DNA of 64,000 nt from Allobosea psychrotolerans. GTDB taxonomy: Bacteria > Pseudomonadota > Alphaproteobacteria > Rhizobiales > Beijerinckiaceae. Below, piece after piece: positions 1 through 8,529 of the stretch (positions are counted from its first letter, which is position 1; each line of letters opens with the position of its first letter). Below the pieces are notes generated by a model. It saw only the letters and a list, made by a program, of their open reading frames with translations. It did no database searches and had not been told where the DNA came from. The stretch is from contig NZ_PQFZ01000001.1 of NCBI RefSeq assembly GCF_002917105.1, forward strand, positions 124,001 through 188,000. The letters run 5' to 3'. The position numbers and the translations under genes are program-made.

Positions 1-798
1 ATTGTAGATGCGGTGCGGGGCGGCTGCCGTCGCCGGATCCGGGCGGGCCTGGTTGAAGGCAGGATCGGCCTGGGGCGGCGCGGCGACGAGCCGGACGATC
101 GCTTCGCTGACATCGTCGACATAGGTGAAGTCGCGGCTCATCTCGCTTTCGGCGTAGACGTCGATCGGCCGACCCTCGAGGATCGCCTTGGTGAACTTGA
201 AATAGGCCATGTCCGGCCGACCCCAAGGGCCGTAGACGGTGAAGAAGCGCAGGCCCGTCGCCGGGATGCCGTAGAGATGGGCGTAGGAATGCGCCATCAG
301 CTCATTGGCGCGCTTGGTTGCTGCGTAGAGCGAGACCGGATGATCGGCGCCGTCATGCTCGCTGAACGGCGTCTTGGCGTTGGCGCCGTAGACCGAGCTC
401 GACGAGGCATAGATCAGATGATCGACGGGGTTGTGCCGGCAGGCCTCCAGCACCGACAGGAAGCCGTCGAGATTGGCGCTGGCATAGGCGCGCGGATTGT
501 CGAGCGAATAGCGCACGCCGGCCTGGGCCGCGAGGTGAATGACGGCGTCGGGCCGGTAATCCGCGAAAGCCGACAGAAGCCGGTCGTAATCGGCGATATC
601 CAGCGCTTCGAAGGCAAAGTCCTTGCGCGGGGTGAGCCGGTCGAGCCGGGCCTGCTTCAGCGCCGGGTCGTAATAAGGCGTGAGATTGTCGATGCCCAGA
701 ACCTGGACGCCCTGGGCGAGCAGCGCCTCGGCGACATGGTAGCCGATGAAGCCGGCGGCTCCAGTCAGCAGGATGCGTTGCTGGCGAGTGTTGGTCAT
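1..798 (-). CDS. UDP-glucuronate 4-epimerase-like NAD-dependent epimerase (3' end cut by window)
   Basis: Short-chain extended SDR epimerase, 266 codons visible; the C-terminus lies outside the window. The N-terminus has the Rossmann motif GAAGFIG (residues 13-19). SSSSVYG and YAATK supply the catalytic Ser and Tyr/Lys, and RFFTVYGPWGRPDMA is characteristic of UDP-glucuronate 4-epimerases, which supply UDP-galacturonate for surface polysaccharides. The ATG at 798 fits the usual family N-terminus. The family call is firm. The exact sugar is inferred, and a UDP-glucose 4-epimerase or CDP-sugar relative is less likely given the RPDMA loop. Confidence 0.85.
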   Translation of the reverse strand, partial: MTNTRQQRILLTGAAGFIGYHVAEALLAQGVQVLGIDNLTPYYDPALKQARLDRLTPRKDFAFEALDIADYDRLLSAFADYRPDAVIHLAAQAGVRYSLDNPRAYASANLDGFLSVLEACRHNPVDHLIYASSSSVYGANAKTPFSEHDGADHPVSLYAATKRANELMAHSYAHLYGIPATGLRFFTVYGPWGRPDMAYFKFTKAILEGRPIDVYAESEMSRDFTYVDDVSEAIVRLVAAPPQADPAFNQARPDPATAAAPHRIYN

Positions 799-1104
799 CT
801 GGCGACGCGCCGTCCCTTGCCGCGGAGATGGCTGGCAGCGGGAGAATGTTTCGCCGCCGGCTCCCCCATAGCGCCGGCAGCGAATGGCGGCCTGCGGGCC
901 GCGACCGGGTTCGATTGCAGCCTCGTCCTCTTCGGATGATTTGCGGCGTGAGGCAAGAGCCCGAAGCTGCCGCGCCGCGCCGGTTCCGCGGGATTCCCGG
1001 CCATGACGGCCTATGGCAGACCGGCGATGAGCCGGGAAGAACCGGCAATTTCTGCCTCCTGGACCTCGCAACGTGGCAAAAGCTGCCGGATCATTATGGC
1101 AAAT

Positions 1105-1120
1105 AATTGATTAATCAATT
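1105..1120. promoter_or_regulatory. 16-bp perfect palindrome, possible operator
   Basis: AATTGATTAATCAATT reads identically on both strands. It is the most AT-rich point in the gap between two divergent genes, so it could be a protein-binding site. No regulator is assigned. Confidence 0.4.
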
Positions 1121-1140
1121 GATTCAATTGCGTTTTTCTC

Positions 1141-1155
1141 CGGCTCGGCAATTGC
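1141..1155 (+). promoter_or_regulatory. weak sigma-54-like -24/-12 element
   Basis: CGGCTCGGCAATTGC keeps GG and GC ten bases apart and ends in TTGC, as in RpoN promoters, but it deviates at two positions of the TGGCACG half. It lies 86 bp before the Ser-rich gene. Such matches arise easily in GC-rich DNA. Confidence 0.25.
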
Positions 1156-1240
1156 GTGCCGCTTGCCAAGGGGGCCGGTACCGATGCGGCCCTCGCCACC
1201 GGCATCGATGACCCAGAGGGGCCAGTCAGGAGAGCGTTCC

Positions 1241-1816
1241 ATGAGTAGCGTATCGTCCAGCGCGCAGAACTATTCCCGGTTCGAGACGCGCGTCCAAAGC
1301 CGGCTGAGCGCCGACATTGCCTCGGGCAAGATTTCGGCAGCGGACGGGACCGCGCTCGGCAGCGCGCTTGGCGACATCCAGCAGCAGCTCACCGCCAGCT
1401 CGACCCAAAACAGCTCATCGTCCACCAGCGGGAAGCTGGGAACGACGGTCGGTTCGCTCATCGATGGCGAGGTGTCGTCGGGTAAGCTGACCAGCGCGCA
1501 GGCCGACGAACTCAAGAGCCTGCTCGGGGGCGGGCACCGCATCGGCGGCGGGCATCATGGCCACAAATCCCAGGCGGCCAAGAGCGACCGCAGCGATCAG
1601 GATAGCGACGATACCCAGACGGAGCTCGCCGGGGTGCTGAACGCGGCCTCCTCCAACGCGGCGGATTCCAGCGCCGCTGCCGATCCGCTCGCGGAATTCC
1701 TCAAGATCCTGCAGAGCGCCCAGCAGACCTTGTCCAGCTCATCCTACAACGCGGCCGGCGCAAGCGCGACCAAGACCCCCAGCGCAAGCCTTGGCCTGGT
1801 CGACACCACCTGCTGA
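1241..1816 (+). CDS. Ser/Ala-rich hypothetical protein with internal duplication
   Basis: 191 aa, not assigned to a known family. I chose ATG 1241 because AGGAGAG lies just upstream; an in-frame start at 1163 would add 26 unlikely residues. Two similar segments, about residues 24-50 and 73-96, share a pattern of the type SGK(I/L)(S/T)xAxADxLxxxLG, which suggests an old duplication. The rest is low-complexity Ser/Ala/Gln with a His/Gly patch (GGGHRIGGGHHGHK) near 97-110. There is no signal peptide or membrane segment and the protein ends in Cys. The function is unknown. Confidence 0.65.
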   Translation: MSSVSSSAQNYSRFETRVQSRLSADIASGKISAADGTALGSALGDIQQQLTASSTQNSSSSTSGKLGTTVGSLIDGEVSSGKLTSAQADELKSLLGGGHRIGGGHHGHKSQAAKSDRSDQDSDDTQTELAGVLNAASSNAADSSAAADPLAEFLKILQSAQQTLSSSSYNAAGASATKTPSASLGLVDTTC

Positions 1817-2181
1817 CGGGCGCGGCGGCAAAATAGAACGGCAGGGATGGAAACGGGACGGGCCGATGCATGTTGGCCTGGTCCCTCATCGATGTCATCT
1901 GACAACCGCACCCCGTTTGGGGAAAGCGTTGGTAGCGGGAGAGGGCGCCATACCGCTGCCCCGAGCGCCCAGGCAATTTCGGTTAGCAACCGAGTCGAGT
2001 GAAGAACAAGCTCCGACCTGCGCGCGCCAACTTCTCGGCGATGAGGGAGCGATTCCGGCTTGGACGACGTGATCATTGCATGTTGGGCCAAGCTGAAGTC
2101 CGCCTTACCCAGAACGAGCTGTTTGGGAAGCTGACTTGGTTGACAATAAGATCGGAACGGCCGGAACATGTCTGAAATCGC
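1817..2181. other. 365-bp intergenic region holding the left tRNA-3'-end repeat
   Basis: No convincing gene on either strand. It holds a 17-bp copy of the 3' end of the tRNA-Met gene at 1929-1945 and an isolated TTGACA at 2140-2145 without a clear -10 partner. Confidence 0.45.
1929..1945 (-). repeat. attachment-site-like copy of tRNA-Met 3' end
   Basis: TTGGTAGCGGGAGAGGG matches exactly the 17 bp at 5638-5654, which is the acceptor/T-stem 3' end including CCA of the tRNA-Met gene. It is in direct orientation, 3.7 kb from the intact tRNA. This is the geometry left by integration of an element at a tRNA 3' end. Confidence 0.55.
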
Positions 2182-3225
2182 ATGCAAGCGATGGCGTCGC
2201 TGCCCTCGGCCTCAAAAGACATGCGAGGCGGGTGGAAACGGGTGTCAGGCATGGCTGAGACGGGACGGGCCCATCACGCCAATCGGATATATTCGACCCT
2301 GAGCAACGCGGCTGCCGTCGGGCAGTCTGCGGTGGCGGCGTCCTGGTCGCGCTCGGTCGTGAAGTACGGCCTTGATCCTGAGCACACTCGCCCGCCTTGG
2401 CGCCTCGGCCAGGCCGAATTTGATGCTGCCTTCGAACGCCTGGATCCGTTGATCAGGCTGGCGCAGACCTCCCTGGATCGCCTCTTCCAGTCTGTCGACG
2501 ATGCCGGCTGCTGTGTGCTGCTGACCGATCGCGAAGGCATTCCGCTCGACCGACGGGGTGCTGCCGGAGACGATCTCGACTTCCGCAATTTGGGCCTCTG
2601 GACCGGCATGGTCTGGAGCGAGGCCAGCGAGGGCACCAACGGCGTCGGCACCTGCGTCGTCGAAGGTCGCCCGCTGACGATCCATCGCGACCAGCATTTC
2701 CTCACACGCAATATCGGCCTGAGCTGCACCGTCGCTCCGATCTGGGATGCGCGGGGACGGCTGATCGCGACGCTGGACGTGTCGACTTGCCGCGCCGATC
2801 TGACACCGGCCATGCTGAAGCTGGTTGCCAGCGCGACGGTCGAGGCGGCGCACCGGATCGAGGCTCATCATTTCCGGATGGCCTTTCCGAAAGCGCGGAT
2901 CGTGGTCGCACAGGACGGCGCCGGTGGAGGCGGCGGGCTTCTGGCGGTCGACAAAGGAGACCTCGTCATCGGCGCGAGCCGCGCCGCGCGACTGGCCTAT
3001 GGTCTGACTGACGAACGGCTCGCGCAGCCCTTTCCTGCGGAAGACCTGTTGATGGGCCACGAGGCCAAGCCGGGCGAGGAGCTGAGCGTCGCCGAGCGCG
3101 GCGTCGTGCAGAGAGCGCTGGCCCGGGCCAATGGCAATGTTTCCGCCGCTGCGCGCGCGCTCGGCGTCAGCCGCGCAACCATGCACCGCAAGCTTGCGCG
3201 GCTGGGGCTTGAACGCGCCCGATAA
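2182..3225 (+). CDS. GAF-Fis transcriptional regulator (AcoR-like, without AAA+ domain)
   Basis: 347 aa from ATG 2182; an alternative ATG at 2251 (MAETGRAHHANRIYS) is equally plausible, since neither has a strong ribosome-binding site. A GAF-type sensor covers about residues 85-215 (VLLTDREGIPLDRRG, SEGTNGVGTC). A Fis-type helix-turn-helix ends the protein (NVSAAARALGVSRATMHRKL, about 315-335). The sigma-54-contacting AAA+ module of AcoR-family activators is absent: no Walker A and no GAFTGA. It therefore probably acts on a sigma-70 promoter. It lies just upstream of the aldehyde dehydrogenase in the same direction, so control of that gene is the natural inference. Confidence 0.8.
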   Translation: MQAMASLPSASKDMRGGWKRVSGMAETGRAHHANRIYSTLSNAAAVGQSAVAASWSRSVVKYGLDPEHTRPPWRLGQAEFDAAFERLDPLIRLAQTSLDRLFQSVDDAGCCVLLTDREGIPLDRRGAAGDDLDFRNLGLWTGMVWSEASEGTNGVGTCVVEGRPLTIHRDQHFLTRNIGLSCTVAPIWDARGRLIATLDVSTCRADLTPAMLKLVASATVEAAHRIEAHHFRMAFPKARIVVAQDGAGGGGGLLAVDKGDLVIGASRAARLAYGLTDERLAQPFPAEDLLMGHEAKPGEELSVAERGVVQRALARANGNVSAAARALGVSRATMHRKLARLGLERAR

Positions 3226-3253
3226 AGCCAATGCGGCGATCTCTTCCGCGATC

Positions 3254-3282
3254 TGTCGCAAAGCTGAGACAGTTCTGCTGTC
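3254..3282. promoter_or_regulatory. TGTC/GACA inverted repeats, candidate operator before aldehyde dehydrogenase
   Basis: TGTC at 3254-3257 pairs with GACA at 3268-3271, and GACAG (3268-3272) pairs with CTGTC (3278-3282) across TTCTG. The cluster lies about 90 bp before the dehydrogenase start and directly after the GAF-Fis regulator gene. It is a candidate binding site for that regulator, by inference only. Confidence 0.4.
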
Positions 3283-3373
3283 GAAAATGCGGGTCTGATC
3301 CTGACAGCGGCGCCGAATAGGGCCGATCCTCCGTCTCAGGGCGCGGCCTCAATGCGCCGAAAAGGAGGACACC

Positions 3374-4891
<1,518 letters not shown>

Positions 4892-4924
4892 GAGACCTCT
4901 CCAAGGCCTGAAGCAGGGCCACTT

Positions 4925-4968
4925 CCCGGCACGATCGCGGGCGCCCGTCGCCAATACATCGTGCCGGG
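4925..4968. repeat. stem-loop between aldehyde dehydrogenase and DUF779 gene
   Basis: CCCGGCACGA (4925-4934) and TCGTGCCGGG (4959-4968) form a perfect 10-bp stem with a 24-nt loop. No T-run follows. It could be an RNA-processing or partial-termination element that sets unequal expression of the two genes. Confidence 0.5.
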
Positions 4969-5030
4969 CCTTCGCGATCCGTCACGGCAAGATGTTGCCG
5001 GCGGCGGCTCCAGATGCAGGAGGCTTCGAC

Positions 5031-5438
5031 ATGAGCCAGCATGAGATTAAGCAGGTTTCGGCCACGCCGGCCGCGCTCGACCTGATCGCGAGGCTGCAGG
5101 CGGAAAACGGCCCTGTGCTGTTCCATCAATCCGGCGGCTGCTGCGACGGCTCCTCACCGATGTGCTATCCGCAGCACGAGTTCATCGTCGGCGCTCATGA
5201 CGTGAAGCTCGGAGAGGTGGGCGGAGCTCCGGTCTATATCAGCGCATCGCAATTCGCAGTCTGGCGGCATACCCAACTGATCATCGATGTGGTGAAGGGG
5301 CGGGGTGGCATGTTCTCGCTTGAGAACGGCACCGAACAGCGCTTTCTGACGCGCTCGCGCGCCTTCTCCGGCGAGGAAATGTGCCGTCTCGATGCCAGGT
5401 GCCTTGACTTGGCGGACGAACGCGCGCCGACGGCTTAA
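5031..5438 (+). CDS. DUF779 domain protein
   Basis: 135 aa; ATG 5031 is preceded by GGAGG at 5018-5022. It has the DUF779 hallmark SGGCCDGSSPMC (a Cys cluster, possibly metal binding) and an FSLENGTEQRF segment. DUF779 genes are commonly found next to AcoD/ExaC aldehyde dehydrogenases, as here. The biochemical role is not established. It sits 140 bp after the dehydrogenase and is probably co-transcribed through the intervening stem-loop. Confidence 0.88.
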   Translation: MSQHEIKQVSATPAALDLIARLQAENGPVLFHQSGGCCDGSSPMCYPQHEFIVGAHDVKLGEVGGAPVYISASQFAVWRHTQLIIDVVKGRGGMFSLENGTEQRFLTRSRAFSGEEMCRLDARCLDLADERAPTA

Positions 5439-5637
5439 GCATCGATCGCCGCCATCTTTGCGACCGCAGAACCCGAGGCAGTCAATTGTCGCGTTGGTTG
5501 CTGCGACGCCAACAAGGATAGGAACCGGACCGAAGCACGCCAACCGCTCGGGTCGGACAGTCAGGGACCTGCGTGGTCAGCGAAACTTCCCTGAAAATGG
5601 GCAATTCGTACGCCCATGGCCGATATCGGCCTCGATT

Positions 5638-5654
5638 TTGGTAGCGGGAGAGGG
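5638..5654 (-). repeat. tRNA 3' end acting as attachment-site-like repeat (right copy)
   Basis: 17 bp identical to 1929-1945. This copy is part of the functional tRNA gene and includes the encoded CCA end. The pair brackets the regulator, dehydrogenase and DUF779 genes. Confidence 0.55.
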
Positions 5655-5715
5655 ACTCGAACCCCCGACACGCGGATTATGATTCCGCTGCTCTAACCAG
5701 CTGAGCTACCCCGCC
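5639..5715 (-). tRNA. tRNA-Met (CAU), elongator type
   Basis: A 77-nt cloverleaf on the minus strand, from GGCGGGG at 5715 to the encoded CCA at 5639. The D-arm contains AGCTCAGCTGGTTAGAGC. The anticodon stem GCGGA/TCCGC encloses loop ATCATAA, giving anticodon CAU. The T-arm GGGGG-TTCGAGT-CCCTC closes the fold. The first acceptor pair is G-U and the D-arm lacks initiator features, so this is read as elongator Met. A CAU tRNA modified to read Ile AUA cannot be excluded from sequence alone. Confidence 0.93.
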
Positions 5716-6013
5716 CCGAGACGAAGGCTTGCCGCTGACGGCGTGCCTTTGTGAGGGCGCGTATAGGGGGCGAAGGGTGATGCCGTCAAGCCTCCGGATG
5801 GCATGAGATATAATCATATGACATGCGCATTACGCTGTTCGCGGCGGGTATCGTAGGCTTGCCATGCGTTCATTGCATTGGCGCAGTCTTGAAGCCCGGA
5901 TGCGACGGCTTAGCTGATAGTCAGGCCGGCGTCAGGGGCCGTTGCGGGAATGGCCGACGATGATCGCCGCCATCGCTCCGCTGCGCAGCCGGTCATTTCG
6001 GAGGCCGCTTTTC

Positions 6014-6355
6014 ATGGCAACGCTCATTTCATCCTTCACGGTTTCGTTTACGCAGTCCCTTTTTACGCGTGTTAGGCCGCGTATCGCCCAGACCGTGGCG
6101 GCTATCGCTCTTGGCGTCGCGGCGTTCGGCGCCATGGTGAGCGCTCCGGCTGCCGCTGCCGAGCGCCCCGCCTGGGAGACCGCCTGCGCCTACAAGCAGC
6201 CCTCGGGCATGTTCGGCAACGGCTATGCGGTCGTGACCGACATGTGTACGCGCCTGCGCTCCTGCCAGGCCATCTCGGATCGGGGCGGCGACCTCGCGCA
6301 GGCAGGCTGCTTCGGCTTCGAGGCCGCGCCGCGCCCGGGCGACCGGCGTCCCTGA
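6014..6355 (+). CDS. small secreted Cys-containing hypothetical protein
   Basis: 113 aa from ATG 6014; an upstream in-frame ATG at 5942 would add 24 residues. The N-terminus is a signal peptide: basic VRPR, then hydrophobic TVAAIALGVAAFGAMV, then a probable cleavage site after SAPAAAA. The mature part is about 60 residues with four Cys (ETACAYKQ, DMCTRLRSC, AGCFGF), consistent with two disulfides in the periplasm. No family is recognised. It converges on the methyltransferase gene across a strong hairpin. Confidence 0.65.
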   Translation: MATLISSFTVSFTQSLFTRVRPRIAQTVAAIALGVAAFGAMVSAPAAAAERPAWETACAYKQPSGMFGNGYAVVTDMCTRLRSCQAISDRGGDLAQAGCFGFEAAPRPGDRRP

Positions 6356-6362
6356 AACACCC

Positions 6363-6399
6363 TTCCGGCCCAGCAGGCGCCATGCCTGCCGGGCCGGAA
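6363..6399. terminator. bidirectional hairpin terminator
   Basis: Arms 6363-6378 and 6384-6399 pair over 16 positions with one mismatch, around loop GCCAT. It lies between two convergent genes (ends at 6355 and 6405), so it probably terminates transcription from both sides. Confidence 0.75.
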
Positions 6400-6404
6400 T
6401 CATC

Positions 6405-7052
6405 TTAGACTGTGGCGGCTTGACGCGACGCGGTCTTGCGCAGGCGGACGACCTTGAAATAGCCCCGGCCGACATGGACGGTCTCGTAGCGTCCGGTGCG
6501 CGCCGCCCAGTCGGTCAGGCGGCTGACCTTGAAATCCGTGCTCCAGCCGATCGCCTTGGCGAGGGGGGCGAGCGCCGCCCAGACTGGCGCGAGCAGGCCG
6601 CCATCGTCGACGAGGCGGCTCGAGATCACGATCTCGCCGCCGGGTTTCAATACGCGGTCCATCTCGGCCAGGGCCTGCTCGGGGTCGGGCACCAGCGTGA
6701 TCACGAATTGCGCGGTCACGGCGTCGAAGCGCTCGGCCTCGAAGCCCAGGCGGCAGGCATCCATCACCATCAGCCCGCGGACATGGGCAAGCCCTTGGCT
6801 CGCGACCTTGCGGTTGGCGACCTTGAGCATGTCGAGGGAGAGATCGACCCCGAGCACGCGTGTGCCCGGCGTGAAATAGGGCAGGGTCAGCCCGGTGCCG
6901 ACGCCGATCTCCAGGATGTCGGGGCCGCAGGCGCAGGCCGCCGCGACGGCCTCGCGCTGCGGGCGGGCCAGCATGCGCAGATAGACCTTGTCATAGAACT
7001 TGGCCCAGGCCGCATAGGCGCGCTTCTGGGCTTCGAGGTGAGGCACCGACAT
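6405..7052 (-). CDS. class I SAM methyltransferase, PmtA-like
   Basis: 215 aa. A SAM-binding glycine motif (ILEIGVGTGLTLPYF, about residues 46-60) is followed by LGVDLSLDML, VTAQFVITLVPDP and LKPGGEIVISSR. The N-terminus (AYAAWAKFYDKVY) and overall layout resemble the rhizobial/Rhodobacter phosphatidylethanolamine N-methyltransferase PmtA, which makes phosphatidylcholine from PE. Substrate assignment is by resemblance only; a ubiquinone-type methyltransferase is the alternative. It lies 54 bp after mnmA on the same strand, possibly co-transcribed. Confidence 0.72.
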   Translation of the reverse strand: MSVPHLEAQKRAYAAWAKFYDKVYLRMLARPQREAVAAACACGPDILEIGVGTGLTLPYFTPGTRVLGVDLSLDMLKVANRKVASQGLAHVRGLMVMDACRLGFEAERFDAVTAQFVITLVPDPEQALAEMDRVLKPGGEIVISSRLVDDGGLLAPVWAALAPLAKAIGWSTDFKVSRLTDWAARTGRYETVHVGRGYFKVVRLRKTASRQAATV

Positions 7053-7106
7053 GGAGCGGCTCGCGGCGATTGAGGTTGCAGGAAAGCCGGGGCGGCGGCG
7101 TCGGGC

Positions 7107-8291
7107 TCAGGGCTGCGCGTGGGCGAAGGCAGGCGCGCGCGCCAGCATAGCGAGCGGCGGCCGCAGGATCGTCCCGCCGCCGAGCACGCGCGCATCGGGG
7201 CCGGCATCGGTGTAGATGACGCAAGCCTGACCGGGCGAAACGCCCTCTTCATCGTTGGCGAGCTCGATCTTGAGGCCGTCCTCGTCGCGCACCAGGCGGG
7301 CTTCGCGCGGCGCCCGGGTCGAGCGCACCCGGACGGCGACATCCAGCCCCTCGGCCGGGAGCGCATCCAGAGACAGGTCGCCGAGCCAGTTGACGTCGCG
7401 CAGCCTGATCTCGCGCACGCCAAGCGCCTCGCGCGGGCCGACGATGACACGGGCGAGATCGGCATCGAGGCGCAGCACGTAGAGCGGCTCGGTCGCGCTG
7501 AGGCCTAGCCCCTTGCGCTGCCCGACGGTGTAACGAAGCACGCCGTCATGGCGCCCGAGCACGCGCCCGTCGAGATGGACGATCTCGCCGGGGCGCGAGG
7601 CGCCGGGCTTCAGCTTCTCGATCACATCGGCATAGCGGCCATTGGGAACGAAGCAGATGTCCTGGCTGTCGGGCTTGTCGGCGATGCCGAGCCCGAGTTC
7701 GGCGGCGAGCGCGCGGGTCTGCGCCTTGTCGATGCTGCCGAGCGGGAAGCGCAGCAGATCGAGCTGCTCCTGCGTCGTTGCATAGAGGAAATAGCTCTGG
7801 TCGCGCGAGGCGTCGGCGGCGCGGAACAGGCCACGATGGCCGGTGCCGAGGTCGCGGCTGACGACATAATGGCCGGTCGCCAGCGCGTCGGCGCCCAGCT
7901 CCCGGGCCAGGCCCAGGAGGTCGCGGAACTTCACCGTGCGATTGCATTCGACACAAGGAATCGGCGTCTCGCCGGCGAGATAGCTCTCGGCGAAGCGCTC
8001 GATCACGGCGTCGCGGAACCGGCTCTCATAATCGAGCACGTAATGGGGGATGCCGATGGCCTCCGCGACGCGGCGGGCGTCGTGGATATCCTGGCCGGCG
8101 CAGCAGGCGCCGGCGCGGTGCACGGCTGCGCCATGATCGTAAAGCTGCAGCGTCACGCCGATGACATCATAGCCCTCGCGCTTCAGCAGCGCGGCGACGA
8201 CGGAGGAGTCGACGCCGCCGGACATCGCCGCGACGACGCGCGTGGCCGCAGGCGGCTTGGCGATGTCGAGGGAGTTGAGGGGCGTGGTCAT
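7107..8291 (-). CDS. mnmA: tRNA-specific 2-thiouridylase MnmA
   Basis: 394 aa. It catalyses 2-thiolation of the wobble uridine of tRNA-Lys, -Glu and -Gln using ATP and sulfur relayed from cysteine desulfurase. The PP-loop SGGVDSS lies near residue 24. [15 protein letters not shown] and [14 protein letters not shown] contain the first catalytic Cys region, and [11 protein letters not shown] holds the second catalytic Cys. The C-terminal beta-barrel ends with GQACVIY and VLGGGTI. I chose ATG 8291 because upstream codons give an unrelated extension. Confidence 0.95.
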   Translation of the reverse strand: MTTPLNSLDIAKPPAATRVVAAMSGGVDSSVVAALLKREGYDVIGVTLQLYDHGAAVHRAGACCAGQDIHDARRVAEAIGIPHYVLDYESRFRDAVIERFAESYLAGETPIPCVECNRTVKFRDLLGLARELGADALATGHYVVSRDLGTGHRGLFRAADASRDQSYFLYATTQEQLDLLRFPLGSIDKAQTRALAAELGLGIADKPDSQDICFVPNGRYADVIEKLKPGASRPGEIVHLDGRVLGRHDGVLRYTVGQRKGLGLSATEPLYVLRLDADLARVIVGPREALGVREIRLRDVNWLGDLSLDALPAEGLDVAVRVRSTRAPREARLVRDEDGLKIELANDEEGVSPGQACVIYTDAGPDARVLGGGTILRPPLAMLARAPAFAHAQP

Positions 8292-8469
8292 GCGATGGTC
8301 CGGTCCGGGACGGCGGCGGATGCGATCGGCGGTTCTATAACGGCTTTGCCACGCGCCTGCCAGCGCGCGATCGGCAAATCCTGCCGGGCTAGGATGCAAG
8401 ACCGGAGCTTCTTGCCGCCATGCTGAGCGCGATAGTCATCTAAGTTATTGATATAAATCAGGCATTACA

Positions 8470-8485
8470 TGGCGTGGGACTTGCT
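8470..8485 (+). promoter_or_regulatory. sigma-54 (RpoN) promoter before fliK
   Basis: TGGCGTGGGACTTGCT matches the -24/-12 consensus TGGCACG-N4-TTGCW with only CA changed to GT. It lies 45 bp before the fliK ATG. FlbD, the sigma-54 activator encoded downstream, is the obvious activator. Confidence 0.72.
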
Positions 8486-8529
8486 CCGCGGAGGGGCGGG
8501 CGTTGTGTTGCCCGCGTCCGGAAACGCCG

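Larger units (their letters stand above)
799..1240. other. 442-bp gap between divergent genes
   Basis: No convincing gene. It is AT-rich around 1100-1130, including a 16-bp perfect palindrome, in strong contrast to its GC-rich surroundings. A weak sigma-54-like motif lies at 1141-1155. The promoters of the epimerase and of the gene at 1241 presumably lie here. Confidence 0.5.

Noticed and set aside
1929..1945. Second, truncated tRNA gene
   Set aside because: Only 17 bp of the tRNA 3' end is present; no anticodon or D-arm follows, so it is a repeat, not a gene.
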